A stretch of 36,549 bases of DNA from Synechococcales cyanobacterium bin31.maxbin.ball.101 (GCA_013298165.1 JAAFJU010000035.1:1-36549), one strand, 5' to 3'. Counted from the stretch's first letter, positions 16,566 through 25,731 are shown. Made by a program: numbers and translations. Notes: generated from the letters alone by a model not told the origin.

Positions 16566-16938
16566 ATGAGTACAACCCCAATGAACTATCGCGACATCAT
16601 CACGTTGGCGTAGCCTACCGTAGGTAATCGAACCTAGTAAGCGCGGGGGCAAACCTTGCGTTCGTCGGATGCGGATCACTGTTTATGACGTATTGGGCTG
16701 GTTAGCGTCCGGCATGAGCCACGCGGATATTTTAGATGACTTCCCAGAACTGACAGAAACCGACATCCTCGCTTGCCTCGCTTTTGTTGCCGATCGCGAT
16801 CGATGCCTCACCTCCATGGCAGGTGTCCACGGAAATTCCACTATTAGGCGATCGGACCCATTTACTCCTATCGGGAGAATCAGAAATCTCCCTCGAAGAC
16901 GCGATCGTCCTTGCACCATTTTTCCATGTAAACCCTGA
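16566..16938 (+). pseudogene. DUF433 (VapB-like) gene broken by a 22-base palindromic insert
   Basis: The first codons (from ATG 16566 or 16581) read MNYRDIIT, and after a break at 16605-16626 a second frame continues EPSKRGGKPCVRRMRITVYD and then VLGWLASGMSHADILDDFPE and LTETDILACLAFVADRDR. Joined, this is a complete DUF433 protein, a family usually paired with DUF5615 toxins. The 22-base insert contains an in-frame TAG and shifts the frame. Homology ends near 16806; the rest of the frame to 16938 is not family-like. No DUF5615 partner follows, because the histidine kinase gene converges on it at once. Confidence 0.8.
16605..16626. repeat. 22-base small mobile repeat inside the DUF433 gene
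   Basis: TTGGCGTAGCCTACCGTAGG plus two bases, with the palindromic core CCTAC-C-GTAGG. Removing exactly these bases restores the DUF433 reading frame (ACG followed by ATC GAA). Its size and GCGTAGCCT...GTAGG pattern resemble the very small dispersed repeats described in Nostoc and related cyanobacteria. Confidence 0.7.
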
Positions 16939-16964
16939 ATTATTTTTGAGATCTAGATTTTAGA

Positions 16965-19295
16965 TTATGACAACGTTCCGATAGAGCTTACGATCGCAGA
17001 TTCCATGGGCAGTGTGACCAGACAGGTTGTCCCCGCTCCCACCACACTCGTAATCTCGATCGTCCCTTGATGGAGATCCACGCATTTCTTCACCACCACT
17101 AACCCTAAGCCCGTCCCTGGAATCGTGCGGACATTCTTGCCGCGATGGAACGGCTCAAATAACTGTCGCTGATCCTCTAACGGAATGCCAATGCCTTGAT
17201 CCTGAACCTGAATCGTCACCCCATTCGATCGAAATGCTAAGGTCAACCCGATCGGACGATCGATCGGAGAATACTTGATAGCATTGGAAAGCAAATTAGA
17301 GAGAATCGATCGGAGTAACGTTTCATCAAGACTGACCAAACCCGCCATGCCAAAACATTTGAACTGCAATAGCGGCTGTCCCCCCGCACTCAATTGCATT
17401 TCCTCCACAAACTGCTGACAATAGGGTTCCAAGGCCAAAGGCTGAGGATTAAAGGCCAGTTTACCAGTTTCGGCGCGGTTGATGGTCAGAATATCATCGA
17501 GCAATTGCACCATATTTCGCACGGAATCTTGAATACGATGGAGGTTTCGCAGTCGTTTTTCTGTATTGTCCCAGGTGGGTTGCGAATGTTCTAACACCTG
17601 CGCCGCCGCCAGTGCCGTACTCAAGGGCGTGCGAAACTCATGGGACGCCATGGCAAAAAAGCGCGTTTTTAGTTCACTCAGTTCCTTTTCCCGTTCCAAG
17701 GCGAGACGAATTTCATCCAGGCGTTTGCGTTCCGTGATGTCGCGAGCATTGACGATCGTTCGAAGCTTCTCCGTACTATCTACAAAGGGCTGACTCACCG
17801 CTTCCAAGATCCGCCAAGAGGCGTCACAGTGGCGATGACGAAACTCGATCGGCGGCTGGATCTCGGGTTCAGAGATCCGGCAAGTGAGTCGATCGCGCAA
17901 CGGGGACTCTCCTAAATCATGAGTGCTACTCCAATCATCAGGATGAATGAAATTATGAATGGATTGACCCACTAAATCGGAAATTGCATAACCTAAGACT
18001 TTTCTCACCGAAGGACTCACATAGACGATCGTTCCATCTGGCTCCAAAATCATCACAATATCCAACGCATTTTCAATTAACGATCGGAATCGCCCTTCAC
18101 TTTGACGCAATGCATTTTCGACAATTTTGCGTCCACTCGTATCCCGCTGCACCGCAATCCAATAGGTATACCAGCCCTGAGGATCTGCCACAGGAACGAG
18201 ACTAAATTCATTCCAAAATTCAGAGCCATCTTTGCGATAGTTAATCACTTCGATCGTCACAGATTCCCAGTTGGAGAGCGCCGATCGAACCCGTTGCAGT
18301 TCCACTTGATCAGTCTTCGGACCTTGTAAAATTCGAGGCGTTTTGCCCAGCACTTCATCGGGGGAATAGCCTGTAATGCGGGTAAAGGCTTCATTGACGT
18401 AGAGAATACGCGGACCCGGACGATCGATCGGCTCCGCTTCCGTAATGATCACCGCATCATTGGTGTTTACGACCACCGATTGCAAGAGTCGCACCTGTTC
18501 CGCCTGCCGCTGTCGTTCTGCAATTTCACTTCGCAGTGAGGTATTGGCGGTGGCGAGTTCCGTGGTGCGTTGTTGAACCCGTTGTTCAAGTTGGTTGTTG
18601 AGCTGTTGGAGTTGGGTATAAAATTCCGATTGTTGAATGGCGATCGCGACTTGCGTGGCCAATTGCTGCATTAACTCCACTTCCCAGTCGTCCCACTGGC
18701 GTGGATGGCTACATTGGTGGGCAATCAGCAACCCCCAGAGGTACGATCGATCCCCCGCTTCAGAGGACGCTTCCGTTCCATCTCGATTTTCCTGAATAAT
18801 CGGCACCACCAATTTCGCCTGCACCCCAAACTGTTTCACAAAGTCCGCCAGACAAGACTCCACATCAGTCTGTTCGACGTTGGTAATCGTGCGAGTTTTC
18901 CCAAGCGAATACGCCTGGTGGTATTGCTGCGGAAACACCTCTTCCGGGAAGGTTTGGCCAAGAACGCTGGGATAGGACGGCAACACCGTTTCATGAATGG
19001 CGCAGCCCGTACCATCGTCCCAGAGCCGATAGATCAAAACTCGATCGGCTCCTAAAAACTGTTGGACTTCTTTCACCGTCGTGTCGAGGACTTCACTGAG
19101 ATTCAGCGTTTTCCGAATCTGTTGTGAAATCTGTTTCACCAATCGTTCACGATCGGTTTGCTGTCGCAACACGAGTTCCATCTGCCGTCGCCGAAGGTTC
19201 GATCGTCGGACGAACCAAACCACGGCAAGCAGCATAAGGGTGGCAAAACCACTCCAAATTACGAGGTCATGACCCAGGACAGTGAAATGGTTCAC
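16965..19295 (-). CDS. Membrane-anchored GAF/PAS sensor histidine kinase
   Basis: The 776-residue kinase has one N-terminal membrane helix (about 10-30) and then a GAF domain (about 50-225). In the GAF domain VESCLADFVKQFGVQAKLVV (145-164) keeps the Cys148 position used for bilin attachment in phytochrome-like GAFs, but the following His is Leu149. A coiled coil (about 226-265) leads to two PAS domains (about 270-390 and 400-522). The catalytic core has the H-box FFAMASHEFRTPLST (546-560, phospho-acceptor His552), an N-box with Asn671, DQGIGIP (699-705) and GTGLGL (727-732). It starts with GTG 19295. It lies just downstream of cpcL on the same strand, so it may act with the response regulator at 20411. 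Confidence 0.92.
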   Translation of the reverse strand: MNHFTVLGHDLVIWSGFATLMLLAVVWFVRRSNLRRRQMELVLRQQTDRERLVKQISQQIRKTLNLSEVLDTTVKEVQQFLGADRVLIYRLWDDGTGCAIHETVLPSYPSVLGQTFPEEVFPQQYHQAYSLGKTRTITNVEQTDVESCLADFVKQFGVQAKLVVPIIQENRDGTEASSEAGDRSYLWGLLIAHQCSHPRQWDDWEVELMQQLATQVAIAIQQSEFYTQLQQLNNQLEQRVQQRTTELATANTSLRSEIAERQRQAEQVRLLQSVVVNTNDAVIITEAEPIDRPGPRILYVNEAFTRITGYSPDEVLGKTPRILQGPKTDQVELQRVRSALSNWESVTIEVINYRKDGSEFWNEFSLVPVADPQGWYTYWIAVQRDTSGRKIVENALRQSEGRFRSLIENALDIVMILEPDGTIVYVSPSVRKVLGYAISDLVGQSIHNFIHPDDWSSTHDLGESPLRDRLTCRISEPEIQPPIEFRHRHCDASWRILEAVSQPFVDSTEKLRTIVNARDITERKRLDEIRLALEREKELSELKTRFFAMASHEFRTPLSTALAAAQVLEHSQPTWDNTEKRLRNLHRIQDSVRNMVQLLDDILTINRAETGKLAFNPQPLALEPYCQQFVEEMQLSAGGQPLLQFKCFGMAGLVSLDETLLRSILSNLLSNAIKYSPIDRPIGLTLAFRSNGVTIQVQDQGIGIPLEDQRQLFEPFHRGKNVRTIPGTGLGLVVVKKCVDLHQGTIEITSVVGAGTTCLVTLPMESAIVSSIGTLS

Positions 19296-19356
19296 AGGGC
19301 AATTGGGGATAAATCCAAACAGGATACAATCAGTCTATAGGCAAGACCAGCCCTTA

Positions 19357-20088
19357 TTAAAGATGGAACAGGATGGCCGCTAGCAGAAGCACCATAAACC
19401 CTGCTCCACCGTAAAACAATCCAATCCAAGCCTGTTCCAAAGCCTTCGGCGGATTTTTCTGCCAGTTCCAACGGTAGTAATCTAACCGAGAACCGTCCTT
19501 CGATGGCATGGGCTGCGGTAGGCTGTTGCGATAGTCTTCGCCATAGCGGGCCATATGGGCAAAGGTGACGTCCCCTTGGGCGCGCTGGGGGAGAATGCGT
19601 CGCCGCTGATAGGGCACTGTGCTATCGCCAAAGTTGCTCAGATATTCATCACTGTTGAGCAGCGCATCCACAAACCCTTGTAATCCCTTCGTCGCCAGCA
19701 CAATGGACCAGGCCATTTTTTCCCGATCGCCGTACACGGCCCGACCGAGGACCCTTTGAATACAAATTTCAACAAACCGATAATTATTATTACTGTTGTA
19801 CAGCAGTCGTCGGACTGAATCCGACAAGAGTAGCCCTCGAATAAATTCTTTAACGTTAATTTGATTCGATCGTAGCTGAGATTCTAAAAAGGTTTGACGA
19901 TAGCTAGAGAGCATCTGTTGCTCATGGAAAATCTGGCAGTAGGCCGCTCGGATCAATCCATCCAAATCAGAACCAGATAGAAGATAATCCGTGGTATAAA
20001 TGCGCGGCTGTTCGTCCCCGAATACCTCAAATCCAGCCACTCGGTGATTTTGGGAATTGGGATGGTAGCTTAATAAAGGAAGCGTCAT
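19357..20088 (-). CDS. cpcL: Phycobilisome rod linker CpcL (CpcG2 type) with membrane anchor
   Basis: The 243-residue protein starts with a phycobilisome linker domain (about 15-165: DYLLSGSDLDGLIRAAYCQI, FIRGLLLSDSVRRLLYNSN, CIQRVLGRAVYGDREKMAWS) and, after YYRWNW, ends in a hydrophobic helix (about 222-242, GLFYGGAGFMVLLLAAILF). Ordinary CpcG linkers join rods to the allophycocyanin core and lack this helix. The CpcL form anchors core-less phycocyanin rods in the thylakoid membrane and passes energy to Photosystem I. AGGAG lies six bases before the ATG. A histidine kinase follows and a response regulator is divergent. Expression is likely to respond to light quality, an inference from neighbours and family. 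Confidence 0.93.
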   Translation of the reverse strand: MTLPLLSYHPNSQNHRVAGFEVFGDEQPRIYTTDYLLSGSDLDGLIRAAYCQIFHEQQMLSSYRQTFLESQLRSNQINVKEFIRGLLLSDSVRRLLYNSNNNYRFVEICIQRVLGRAVYGDREKMAWSIVLATKGLQGFVDALLNSDEYLSNFGDSTVPYQRRRILPQRAQGDVTFAHMARYGEDYRNSLPQPMPSKDGSRLDYYRWNWQKNPPKALEQAWIGLFYGGAGFMVLLLAAILFHL

Positions 20089-20410
20089 AAAAGTCTCCTG
20101 AACAAGGCACTAAAAAAGGGTTTAAGGTTAGTCTGCAGTGGAGCGATCGAGTCAGCCCCTTCCTCAACCCTCCCATACCCCTCGGAAGGAAACCGATCAG
20201 AACTTTGGTAAAGAAACCGGAAAGAATGCGGTGAACTTACAAATCTTGAAATTTCGTTATGTTTATTGAGATGAAGTTTCTTTGTAGTGTGGTATGAACG
20301 CTGAAGTTTGAATTTTAGGGATCGATCGGGAGACACATTCTCGTAAAATCAGCTAGGTCCATCCTTTGCGATCGCCCCTTACCCGCCCCAACTCCCTCAC
20401 CCTCGGCACT
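20089..20410. promoter_or_regulatory. Divergent intergenic region between cpcL and response regulator
   Basis: These 322 bases hold no credible gene. Both flanking genes are read away from it, so both promoters should lie here. A TAAAAT hexamer at about 20344-20349 could be a -10 for the response regulator; no confident -35 or operator repeat was found by eye. Confidence 0.5.
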
Positions 20411-21100
20411 ATGAGGATTTTGCTTGTTGAAGATGATATCCGTCTGGCTGAAACCTTGGCGGAAGCCCTCACCGATCAGAGGTATGTGGTGGATATTGCA
20501 ACGGATGGGGAAGCGGCATGGCAGCAAGCGAAGGTGCTGGATTATGATTTGATTGTGCTGGATGTGATGTTACCGGAGTTGGATGGAATCAGTCTATGCC
20601 ATCGATTTCGATCGCACGGTTACAGCTTACCGATTTTGATGTTGACGGCCTGCGATACCCTGAATGATGAAATCAATGGATTGGATGTGGGGGCCGATGA
20701 CTATGTGGTCAAGCCCGTGGATTTACAAAAACTATTTGCGCGAATTCGGGCATTGCTGCGTCGTCGGACGGTTGCATCCACTCCGGTTTTGCAATGGGGC
20801 GATCTACAACTGAATCCCAGTACCTATGAAGTGAGGTATGGACAAACCCCGGTTCATTTAACGCCGAAGGAGTATGCGCTCTTAGAACTTCTATTGCGAA
20901 ATGGTCGTCGGGTTCTGAGTCGGAGTGTGATGATTAACCAAGTCTGGTCACTGGAGTCGCCGCCCGAGGAGCATACGGTGAAAGTGCATATTCGAGGTTT
21001 ACGGCAAAAGCTGAAGGCGGCTGGAGCCGCAGAACAGTTTATTGAAACTGTTCATAGCCTAGGCTATCGACTCAATCAACTTAATCTTCCGGACGATTGA
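20411..21100 (+). CDS. OmpR/PhoB-family response regulator
   Basis: The 229-residue DNA-binding response regulator has the receiver acid pair at residues 8-9 (MRILLVEDD), the phospho-acceptor Asp51 in DLIVLDVMLPELDG, Thr79 and Lys101 (YVVKPVD). The C-terminal OmpR winged helix contains LTPKEYALLELLLRNGRRVL, then TVKVHIRGLRQKLK and VHSLGYRL. I start it at ATG 20411; the longer TTG frame from 20366 adds residues unlike the family. It faces cpcL across 322 bases, and the sensor kinase lies just beyond cpcL. A kinase-regulator pair split around its target gene is plausible but not proven. No specific orthologue such as RpaB is implied. Confidence 0.92.
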   Translation: MRILLVEDDIRLAETLAEALTDQRYVVDIATDGEAAWQQAKVLDYDLIVLDVMLPELDGISLCHRFRSHGYSLPILMLTACDTLNDEINGLDVGADDYVVKPVDLQKLFARIRALLRRRTVASTPVLQWGDLQLNPSTYEVRYGQTPVHLTPKEYALLELLLRNGRRVLSRSVMINQVWSLESPPEEHTVKVHIRGLRQKLKAAGAAEQFIETVHSLGYRLNQLNLPDD

Positions 21101-21303
21101 TCGATCGTTGAATCCGCAAACATGAGGGTAATCCCAAATATTTATCGATCGTTTGCACAATTACAAAATTGTATTAATCTATAATTACAAAGCGTGACTC
21201 AAAGCCACTGCTCAAGGACATTGGGCAGCCAGCCCGATCAACTTTGCCGCCCCAGTCCGCAACTCGACGAATCGGAATCACTTATTGGTATGTGAGGCAT
21301 TGC

Positions 21304-21759
21304 ATGAAAGTTCGCCGTTATCAAACCAGTGATTGGCCTCGTCTCTGCATCATTCATGACCTTGCTCGTATGGATGAGTTGCGCGCAGCGAACCTAGTTG
21401 AAGCGTTCCTACCACTGGAGGTTGCCGCAGAAAAGGAGGATCTATTTGACTATGAAATCCTCGTTGCCGAAGAAGATAACTTGGTTCTTGGTTTCATTGC
21501 TTATAGTCAAGATGAGCTTACTTGGCTCTATGTCGATCCAAGTTTCTACCGAATGGGTGTCGGGCGTCTATTGACTAGATCGGTTCTTGAGGCACGCCCC
21601 GGTGGGATTTGCATTGAGGTGTTGCAAGGGAACGATGCGGCCTTGAAATTCTACAAATCTATTGGCTTTGTAGAATCCAAGGTCGTCAATGGCAAGATGC
21701 CGGGTAACGAACAGTATCTCGTCACTGTTCATTGTCTGGATTACATCTGCAATGCCTAA
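21304..21759 (+). CDS. GNAT-family N-acetyltransferase
   Basis: The 151-residue acetyl-CoA-dependent acyltransferase starts MKVRRYQTSDWPRL, a normal GNAT strand-1/helix-1 opening. The acetyl-CoA binding motif is WLYVDPSFYRMGVGRLLTR, with RMGVGR as the R-x-x-G-x-G loop, and NDAALKFYKSIGFVE is the classic C-terminal motif B. I use ATG 21304 because the 20 codons before it (from TTG 21244) do not resemble the family. The acceptor, small molecule or protein N-terminus, cannot be told from sequence. Confidence 0.88.
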   Translation: MKVRRYQTSDWPRLCIIHDLARMDELRAANLVEAFLPLEVAAEKEDLFDYEILVAEEDNLVLGFIAYSQDELTWLYVDPSFYRMGVGRLLTRSVLEARPGGICIEVLQGNDAALKFYKSIGFVESKVVNGKMPGNEQYLVTVHCLDYICNA

Positions 21760-21865
21760 CACTTCATTCAAACCAATGCTGCATCGTTAGTTTGAATTTA
21801 CATTCCCTCTAACCCAACCCCGATCGCACTCCCCAAGACCCCAGGTATTCATTCGATCGCCTTGA

Positions 21866-21913
21866 TTGCACAAGAATCTGCCTAGTCGTCTCCCAAGACA
21901 AACTCTTGTGCAA
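21866..21913. terminator. Inverted repeat between convergent genes, possible bidirectional terminator
   Basis: The arms TTGCACAAGA (21866-21875) and TCTTGTGCAA (21904-21913) pair perfectly around a 28-base loop. It lies between the convergent GNAT and SGNH lipase genes, just beyond the latter's stop. The loop is long and no T-run follows closely, so termination is uncertain. Confidence 0.4.
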
Positions 21914-21923
21914 GGCGTTTTGA

Positions 21924-23099
21924 TTACACCGTTAAGGGTTGTCTATTGAGTAGCGTTTGAATCGTACTGGTGGTCAGCAGGGGTTGAACTTGGGCGATGA
22001 GTTGCTGGACGATCGGACGAACCGCGCCATTGTTCAGCAATCCAGCCGCCGTTTCTAAACTCGTTTCTAGAACACGGCTCGGAGTGGGACGAGTCAGCGA
22101 TCGTTCAAAGGCATCTGCAATAAAACGATGACCCTGAGTCGTTGGATGCAAGTCATCCCAGTAGAAAAACCCCTGAGGATTCGTGGGATTGCCTTGTCGG
22201 ATCAGGGGATCAGTGAGATTGGTAATGCCAAACTCTTGAGGACGGTTTGCAACCGCTTCTCCCGCAGAAAAGAGATCCACTTGCACAATATCGACATTCA
22301 ACGATCGTGCCCGCAAACTATTTTCAAGCTGCACCAATGTCTTTTCCAAAACTAGATTAAAGCCAATGGTATAGGCTGTTCCAATTAAACTGGAAACATC
22401 TCCCTGACTGAGGGTTCCGGGTACTCGTCCCAGATTTGGAAGATTAGCAACCGCGATCGTCCCAGCCCCGTGAACGGCTAAATTCGTCACCGCTGTTGCG
22501 ATATTTTGGACACTTTGAACGATCGCACCATACAACCCAATAAAACTGCGAAGGTTTCCAGTGGCTAATCCTTGCAATAAACTAGAGGGCAACGACAGAA
22601 AATCGTTTCCTCCAGCGAAGACGACATAGAGTGCTTTTGGATTAGCCCCGTGAGGAGAAGTCGATCGAAAAAGATCCACTTGATCCAATACACCCGGAAG
22701 GCTAGCTCGGGCCTCTGCAGACCCCGTGTTAAAGCGTCCCGTCGTCGCACCTCCGAAGGCGAAATTCAGCACTTGATTGGGCTGTAAATGCAATTTTGGA
22801 GCCAGTTGGTCGATCCAAATGGGACCATTTGAAAAGCGCCCTTGAAAGTAGGAAGCATCTGGAACTGTGCCACGAGTGGCCCGAAAAACATTTCCAGTAT
22901 CTGACAAACTATCGCCAAATACGACGATTTGTTCATAGTTTCGGACTCTGAGGGTATTGCGGGAATCGATCGCGATCGGACTGTTTTGATCACGACGATT
23001 GCGACGAAAGGCTTGATAACGGTTGTGATAATCCTGTCGCCAATTGTGACGGGAAGCATCAGAATAGGAACGACTAGAGCACGGATCGAACTGGGGCAT
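21924..23099 (-). CDS. SGNH/GDSL lipase or esterase
   Basis: This 391-residue hydrolase of the GDSL group has block I VVFGDSLSDTGN (59-70, nucleophile Ser64), block II FAFGGATTG (113-121, Gly117), block III AGGNDF (162-167, Asn165) and block V DDLHPTTQGH (315-324, catalytic Asp/His318). A C-terminal helical tail of about 60 residues follows. I start it at ATG 23099, with GGAG six bases upstream, rather than the TTG four codons earlier. No signal peptide is visible: the N-terminus is polar and rich in Ser, Arg and Asn. Similar cyanobacterial proteins carry esterase or lysophospholipase activity, but the substrate here is unknown. Confidence 0.9.
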   Translation of the reverse strand: MPQFDPCSSRSYSDASRHNWRQDYHNRYQAFRRNRRDQNSPIAIDSRNTLRVRNYEQIVVFGDSLSDTGNVFRATRGTVPDASYFQGRFSNGPIWIDQLAPKLHLQPNQVLNFAFGGATTGRFNTGSAEARASLPGVLDQVDLFRSTSPHGANPKALYVVFAGGNDFLSLPSSLLQGLATGNLRSFIGLYGAIVQSVQNIATAVTNLAVHGAGTIAVANLPNLGRVPGTLSQGDVSSLIGTAYTIGFNLVLEKTLVQLENSLRARSLNVDIVQVDLFSAGEAVANRPQEFGITNLTDPLIRQGNPTNPQGFFYWDDLHPTTQGHRFIADAFERSLTRPTPSRVLETSLETAAGLLNNGAVRPIVQQLIAQVQPLLTTSTIQTLLNRQPLTV

Positions 23100-23359
23100 A
23101 AAAATCTCCAAATTTTTAGAAAAAATTCAAGAAATCGGACGAAATTAGTGAAAAATAACCCAACAAACGAACATTAGAAACTCATTTCAACTGAGCATAG
23201 AGCGACTGCTCATAGCATATACCCTCCACGAAGGACTTATGGCTTTTATGCAACTTTAAGACATCAGAACTTTATTTTTCAGTAGAGGAGTTATCTGATC
23301 TTCAACAAGAGGTCCAGTGCGATCGTAAAATGTCTCTAGACTCATTTGGTTTCCCACTG

Positions 23360-23818
23360 ATGAATACTGTGAAAAACGCTGATTCCTTCACGATTACCTT
23401 TGCACCGATCGATTTAAATGATGCCTATAATCTGGCCGACGATGAGGCGAATGGGGCGATCGTCCTGATGAGTGGTATGGTGCGTAACCAGACAGACGGT
23501 AAGCCCGTTGAATATTTGGAATATCAGGCGTATGAGCCGATGGCGATCAAGGTGTTTCAACGGATTGGTCAAGAGATTCGGACAACTTGGCCCGATGTAA
23601 CCCATGTGGTGATTCATCATCGGACGGGGAAATTGACGATCGGCGAAATCAGTGTACTCGTGGCGATCGGCTGTCCGCATCGAGGCGAAGCCTTTGCCGC
23701 TTGTCAGTATGCGATCGATACCCTGAAACATAATGCACCCATTTGGAAAAAAGAATGGTGGCTCGATGGCAGTAGCAGTTGGGTGAGCATTGGAGCCTGT
23801 GAGCAGGAAGCCTGTTAA
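23360..23818 (+). CDS. moaE: Molybdopterin synthase catalytic subunit MoaE
   Basis: MoaE joins MoaD to insert two sulfurs into precursor Z and form molybdopterin, needed for nitrate reductase and other molybdoenzymes. The 152-residue protein shows GAIVLMSGMVRNQTDGKPV near the N-terminus, LEYQAYEPMA, VVIHHRTGKLTIGEISV with the conserved HR-G, GCPHRGEAF, and KHNAPIWKKEWW with the catalytic lysines. The start could be ATG 23330 (ten residues more) or 23360, and neither has a clear ribosome site. No other moa gene is adjacent, which is common in cyanobacteria. Confidence 0.95.
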   Translation: MNTVKNADSFTITFAPIDLNDAYNLADDEANGAIVLMSGMVRNQTDGKPVEYLEYQAYEPMAIKVFQRIGQEIRTTWPDVTHVVIHHRTGKLTIGEISVLVAIGCPHRGEAFAACQYAIDTLKHNAPIWKKEWWLDGSSSWVSIGACEQEAC

Positions 23819-23853
23819 ACTGATAGTCTGAAATCTGTGGAGAATTGACGATC

Positions 23854-25662
23854 ATGGATGCACTCCAAGCCCGCTATGAAAAAACCATTGATGACCTGAT
23901 TACAGCCACCTTAAAAGGTAAAATTAGCGGCACCTTTCAGATTTACGATCGGATTGTGCAGGAATTTGAGACGGGGAGTGATGAGATTTTCGATCAATGT
24001 GTGACCGATCGGCAACAGGCCATTGCCGAATTTTTAGACTCTGAGGATGATCTCAAGCAAGCCAAAGCCATCCGCCAACAGCGCGCCCTCAAGACCATTC
24101 AATCGGAATGGAAACGCTACCAAAGCGAACAGCAACGCAAGGACACGATCGCCTCAGCCCTCAGCCAAATCCTCACCGCAAACCCCGACGATCGCCTCGG
24201 TGCATGGCTCAATACCATTGATCTCAACCATCCCAATTCCCTGGCTTTAGATCAACAAAAGGAACTTGCCATTCGATTAAATGGCATGAAGGGCAGTGAT
24301 GAAGTCTTGGGATCGATCGTAGAGGGGATTCCGTTAGGCTTAAAGTCTTGGAAAAATTTGGAATTGCACTTAGTGGCTTGGCTCTTTGAACGATCGTCCA
24401 ATATGGGATTTTCCAATGAAGCGGAGTCAGTGGGACCTTGGAAACTTTGGGCCAACGAAGTCAAAAGTGCCATGCCAGAATCATTGTTTCGGGTGATGCT
24501 TCAGGCCGATCGGGATATTGAGGATTGGACGGCTTTGGTGAGCGATCGGGATTGGGTGGAGCTAGCGATCGTGCTGTTGACGACGCAGCGGGGACTGGTC
24601 GCCTGGGCCGAAACGCAGCCCTACACCTCAAAAGGCGGTCGTCAACTTTGTATTTCCACCTTTTTGACCTTCACGATCCTCTGGATGAAATTGTCAAATC
24701 ACTTTGCAACCTTAAGACCGAGCTTACAAGCAGTGAGTTTTCAAGTGGTCATGCAGCTCCTGCGCAGTTTTTCCCAGAAGCCCTATTTCCCCTTTTATGG
24801 CGGTATGGTAGCCTTATTGTCTCAGGGGGGCGTGAATGATTTACTCACCTATTTGGATGCGCCGCTGCGACAGGTGCCCCAGACTCAGGAGAAGGCGAGA
24901 ATTATGACGCTGATTGGCTATTCGCAGCAGGTGATTCGGAATACGGAGGGTGCGATCGGCTTCCACCAGGAGGCGTTGGAAATCGCAAAGTCTGCCGATG
25001 ACTATCTCTGTGCCATTGCAAATCTCAATCATCTCAGTCGCACCTACGCCATTGCAAAAGACTACGACCAAGCGATCGCCTTTGCACAGCAAGCGCTGAT
25101 CTTAGCCCGTCAGAAAGGCGATTCCCTGGGTCAAGCGAATGCATTGGCAAATGTTGGCTATAGTGAAATTTTACGATCGCGACAGTTCGATCGTCTCGAT
25201 GAAGACAGTGCAGAGATTCCGATTTCACAATTGATGCAGGGATTGCAGTTGGCCAGTGGTCAGGACGATCGGGCCAGTCAAGCCTTATGCAATAACAGTT
25301 TAGGCATTGCCTATGTGATGATCAATCAACCCGCGCAGGCATTGCCCTATTTGGTCCAGGGATTACAGGCGGCGCAGGAATCGGGCGATCGGTATTTGCA
25401 GGGCATGAATTTAACCTACTTTTCAGCGGCTCAAAGTCTACTGGGCAAATCCGAAGAGGCCATGCTGTCTGCCATTTTAGCCATGTATACCCTGGAACAA
25501 ATTCAAGCCTCTGAATGGCAGCAGTCCCGCAATGATCTGTTGATTTTGCGAGGACGATTGGGGCTAGAAGCGTTTGATGCCCAAATGCAGGCACTCCGAT
25601 CGCAGGTGATTCGATCGATCGGGGTGGATGGCTATGACCATGTGCTGACATTGCTTGTGTAA
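23854..25662 (+). CDS. Tetratricopeptide repeat protein of unknown function
   Basis: The 602-residue soluble protein has an N-terminal charged coiled-coil-like part (about 10-110, KQAKAIRQQRALKTIQSE region), a central helical part without clear homology, and C-terminal TPR units from about residue 345. In the TPR region, stretches such as NTEGAIGFHQEALEIAKSAD, DYDQAIAFAQQALILARQKG and QPAQALPYLVQGLQAAQESG repeat the alanine and tyrosine pattern of TPR helices. TPR arrays bind partner proteins. I start it at ATG 23854 with GGAG about 11 bases upstream. It follows moaE by 35 bases and might be cotranscribed, but no link to molybdopterin is evident. Confidence 0.85.
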   Translation: MDALQARYEKTIDDLITATLKGKISGTFQIYDRIVQEFETGSDEIFDQCVTDRQQAIAEFLDSEDDLKQAKAIRQQRALKTIQSEWKRYQSEQQRKDTIASALSQILTANPDDRLGAWLNTIDLNHPNSLALDQQKELAIRLNGMKGSDEVLGSIVEGIPLGLKSWKNLELHLVAWLFERSSNMGFSNEAESVGPWKLWANEVKSAMPESLFRVMLQADRDIEDWTALVSDRDWVELAIVLLTTQRGLVAWAETQPYTSKGGRQLCISTFLTFTILWMKLSNHFATLRPSLQAVSFQVVMQLLRSFSQKPYFPFYGGMVALLSQGGVNDLLTYLDAPLRQVPQTQEKARIMTLIGYSQQVIRNTEGAIGFHQEALEIAKSADDYLCAIANLNHLSRTYAIAKDYDQAIAFAQQALILARQKGDSLGQANALANVGYSEILRSRQFDRLDEDSAEIPISQLMQGLQLASGQDDRASQALCNNSLGIAYVMINQPAQALPYLVQGLQAAQESGDRYLQGMNLTYFSAAQSLLGKSEEAMLSAILAMYTLEQIQASEWQQSRNDLLILRGRLGLEAFDAQMQALRSQVIRSIGVDGYDHVLTLLV

Positions 25663-25731
25663 ATCAGAGTCTAAGGTGATTTACATAAAAAGTTCTACCT
25701 CTGGAGAGGCTTCGAGTCCCCGTTCCAGACC

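Noticed and set aside
16669-16938. Independent small gene starting MRITVYDVLGW
   Set aside because: The residues before this Met, in the same frame, continue the DUF433 family sequence (EPSKRGGKPCVRR), so it is the downstream part of a broken gene.
17920-18490. LOV photoreceptor domain in the histidine kinase (PAS with RILQG)
   Set aside because: The flavin-binding Cys of the NCRFLQ motif is replaced (KTPRILQG), so it is an ordinary PAS domain.
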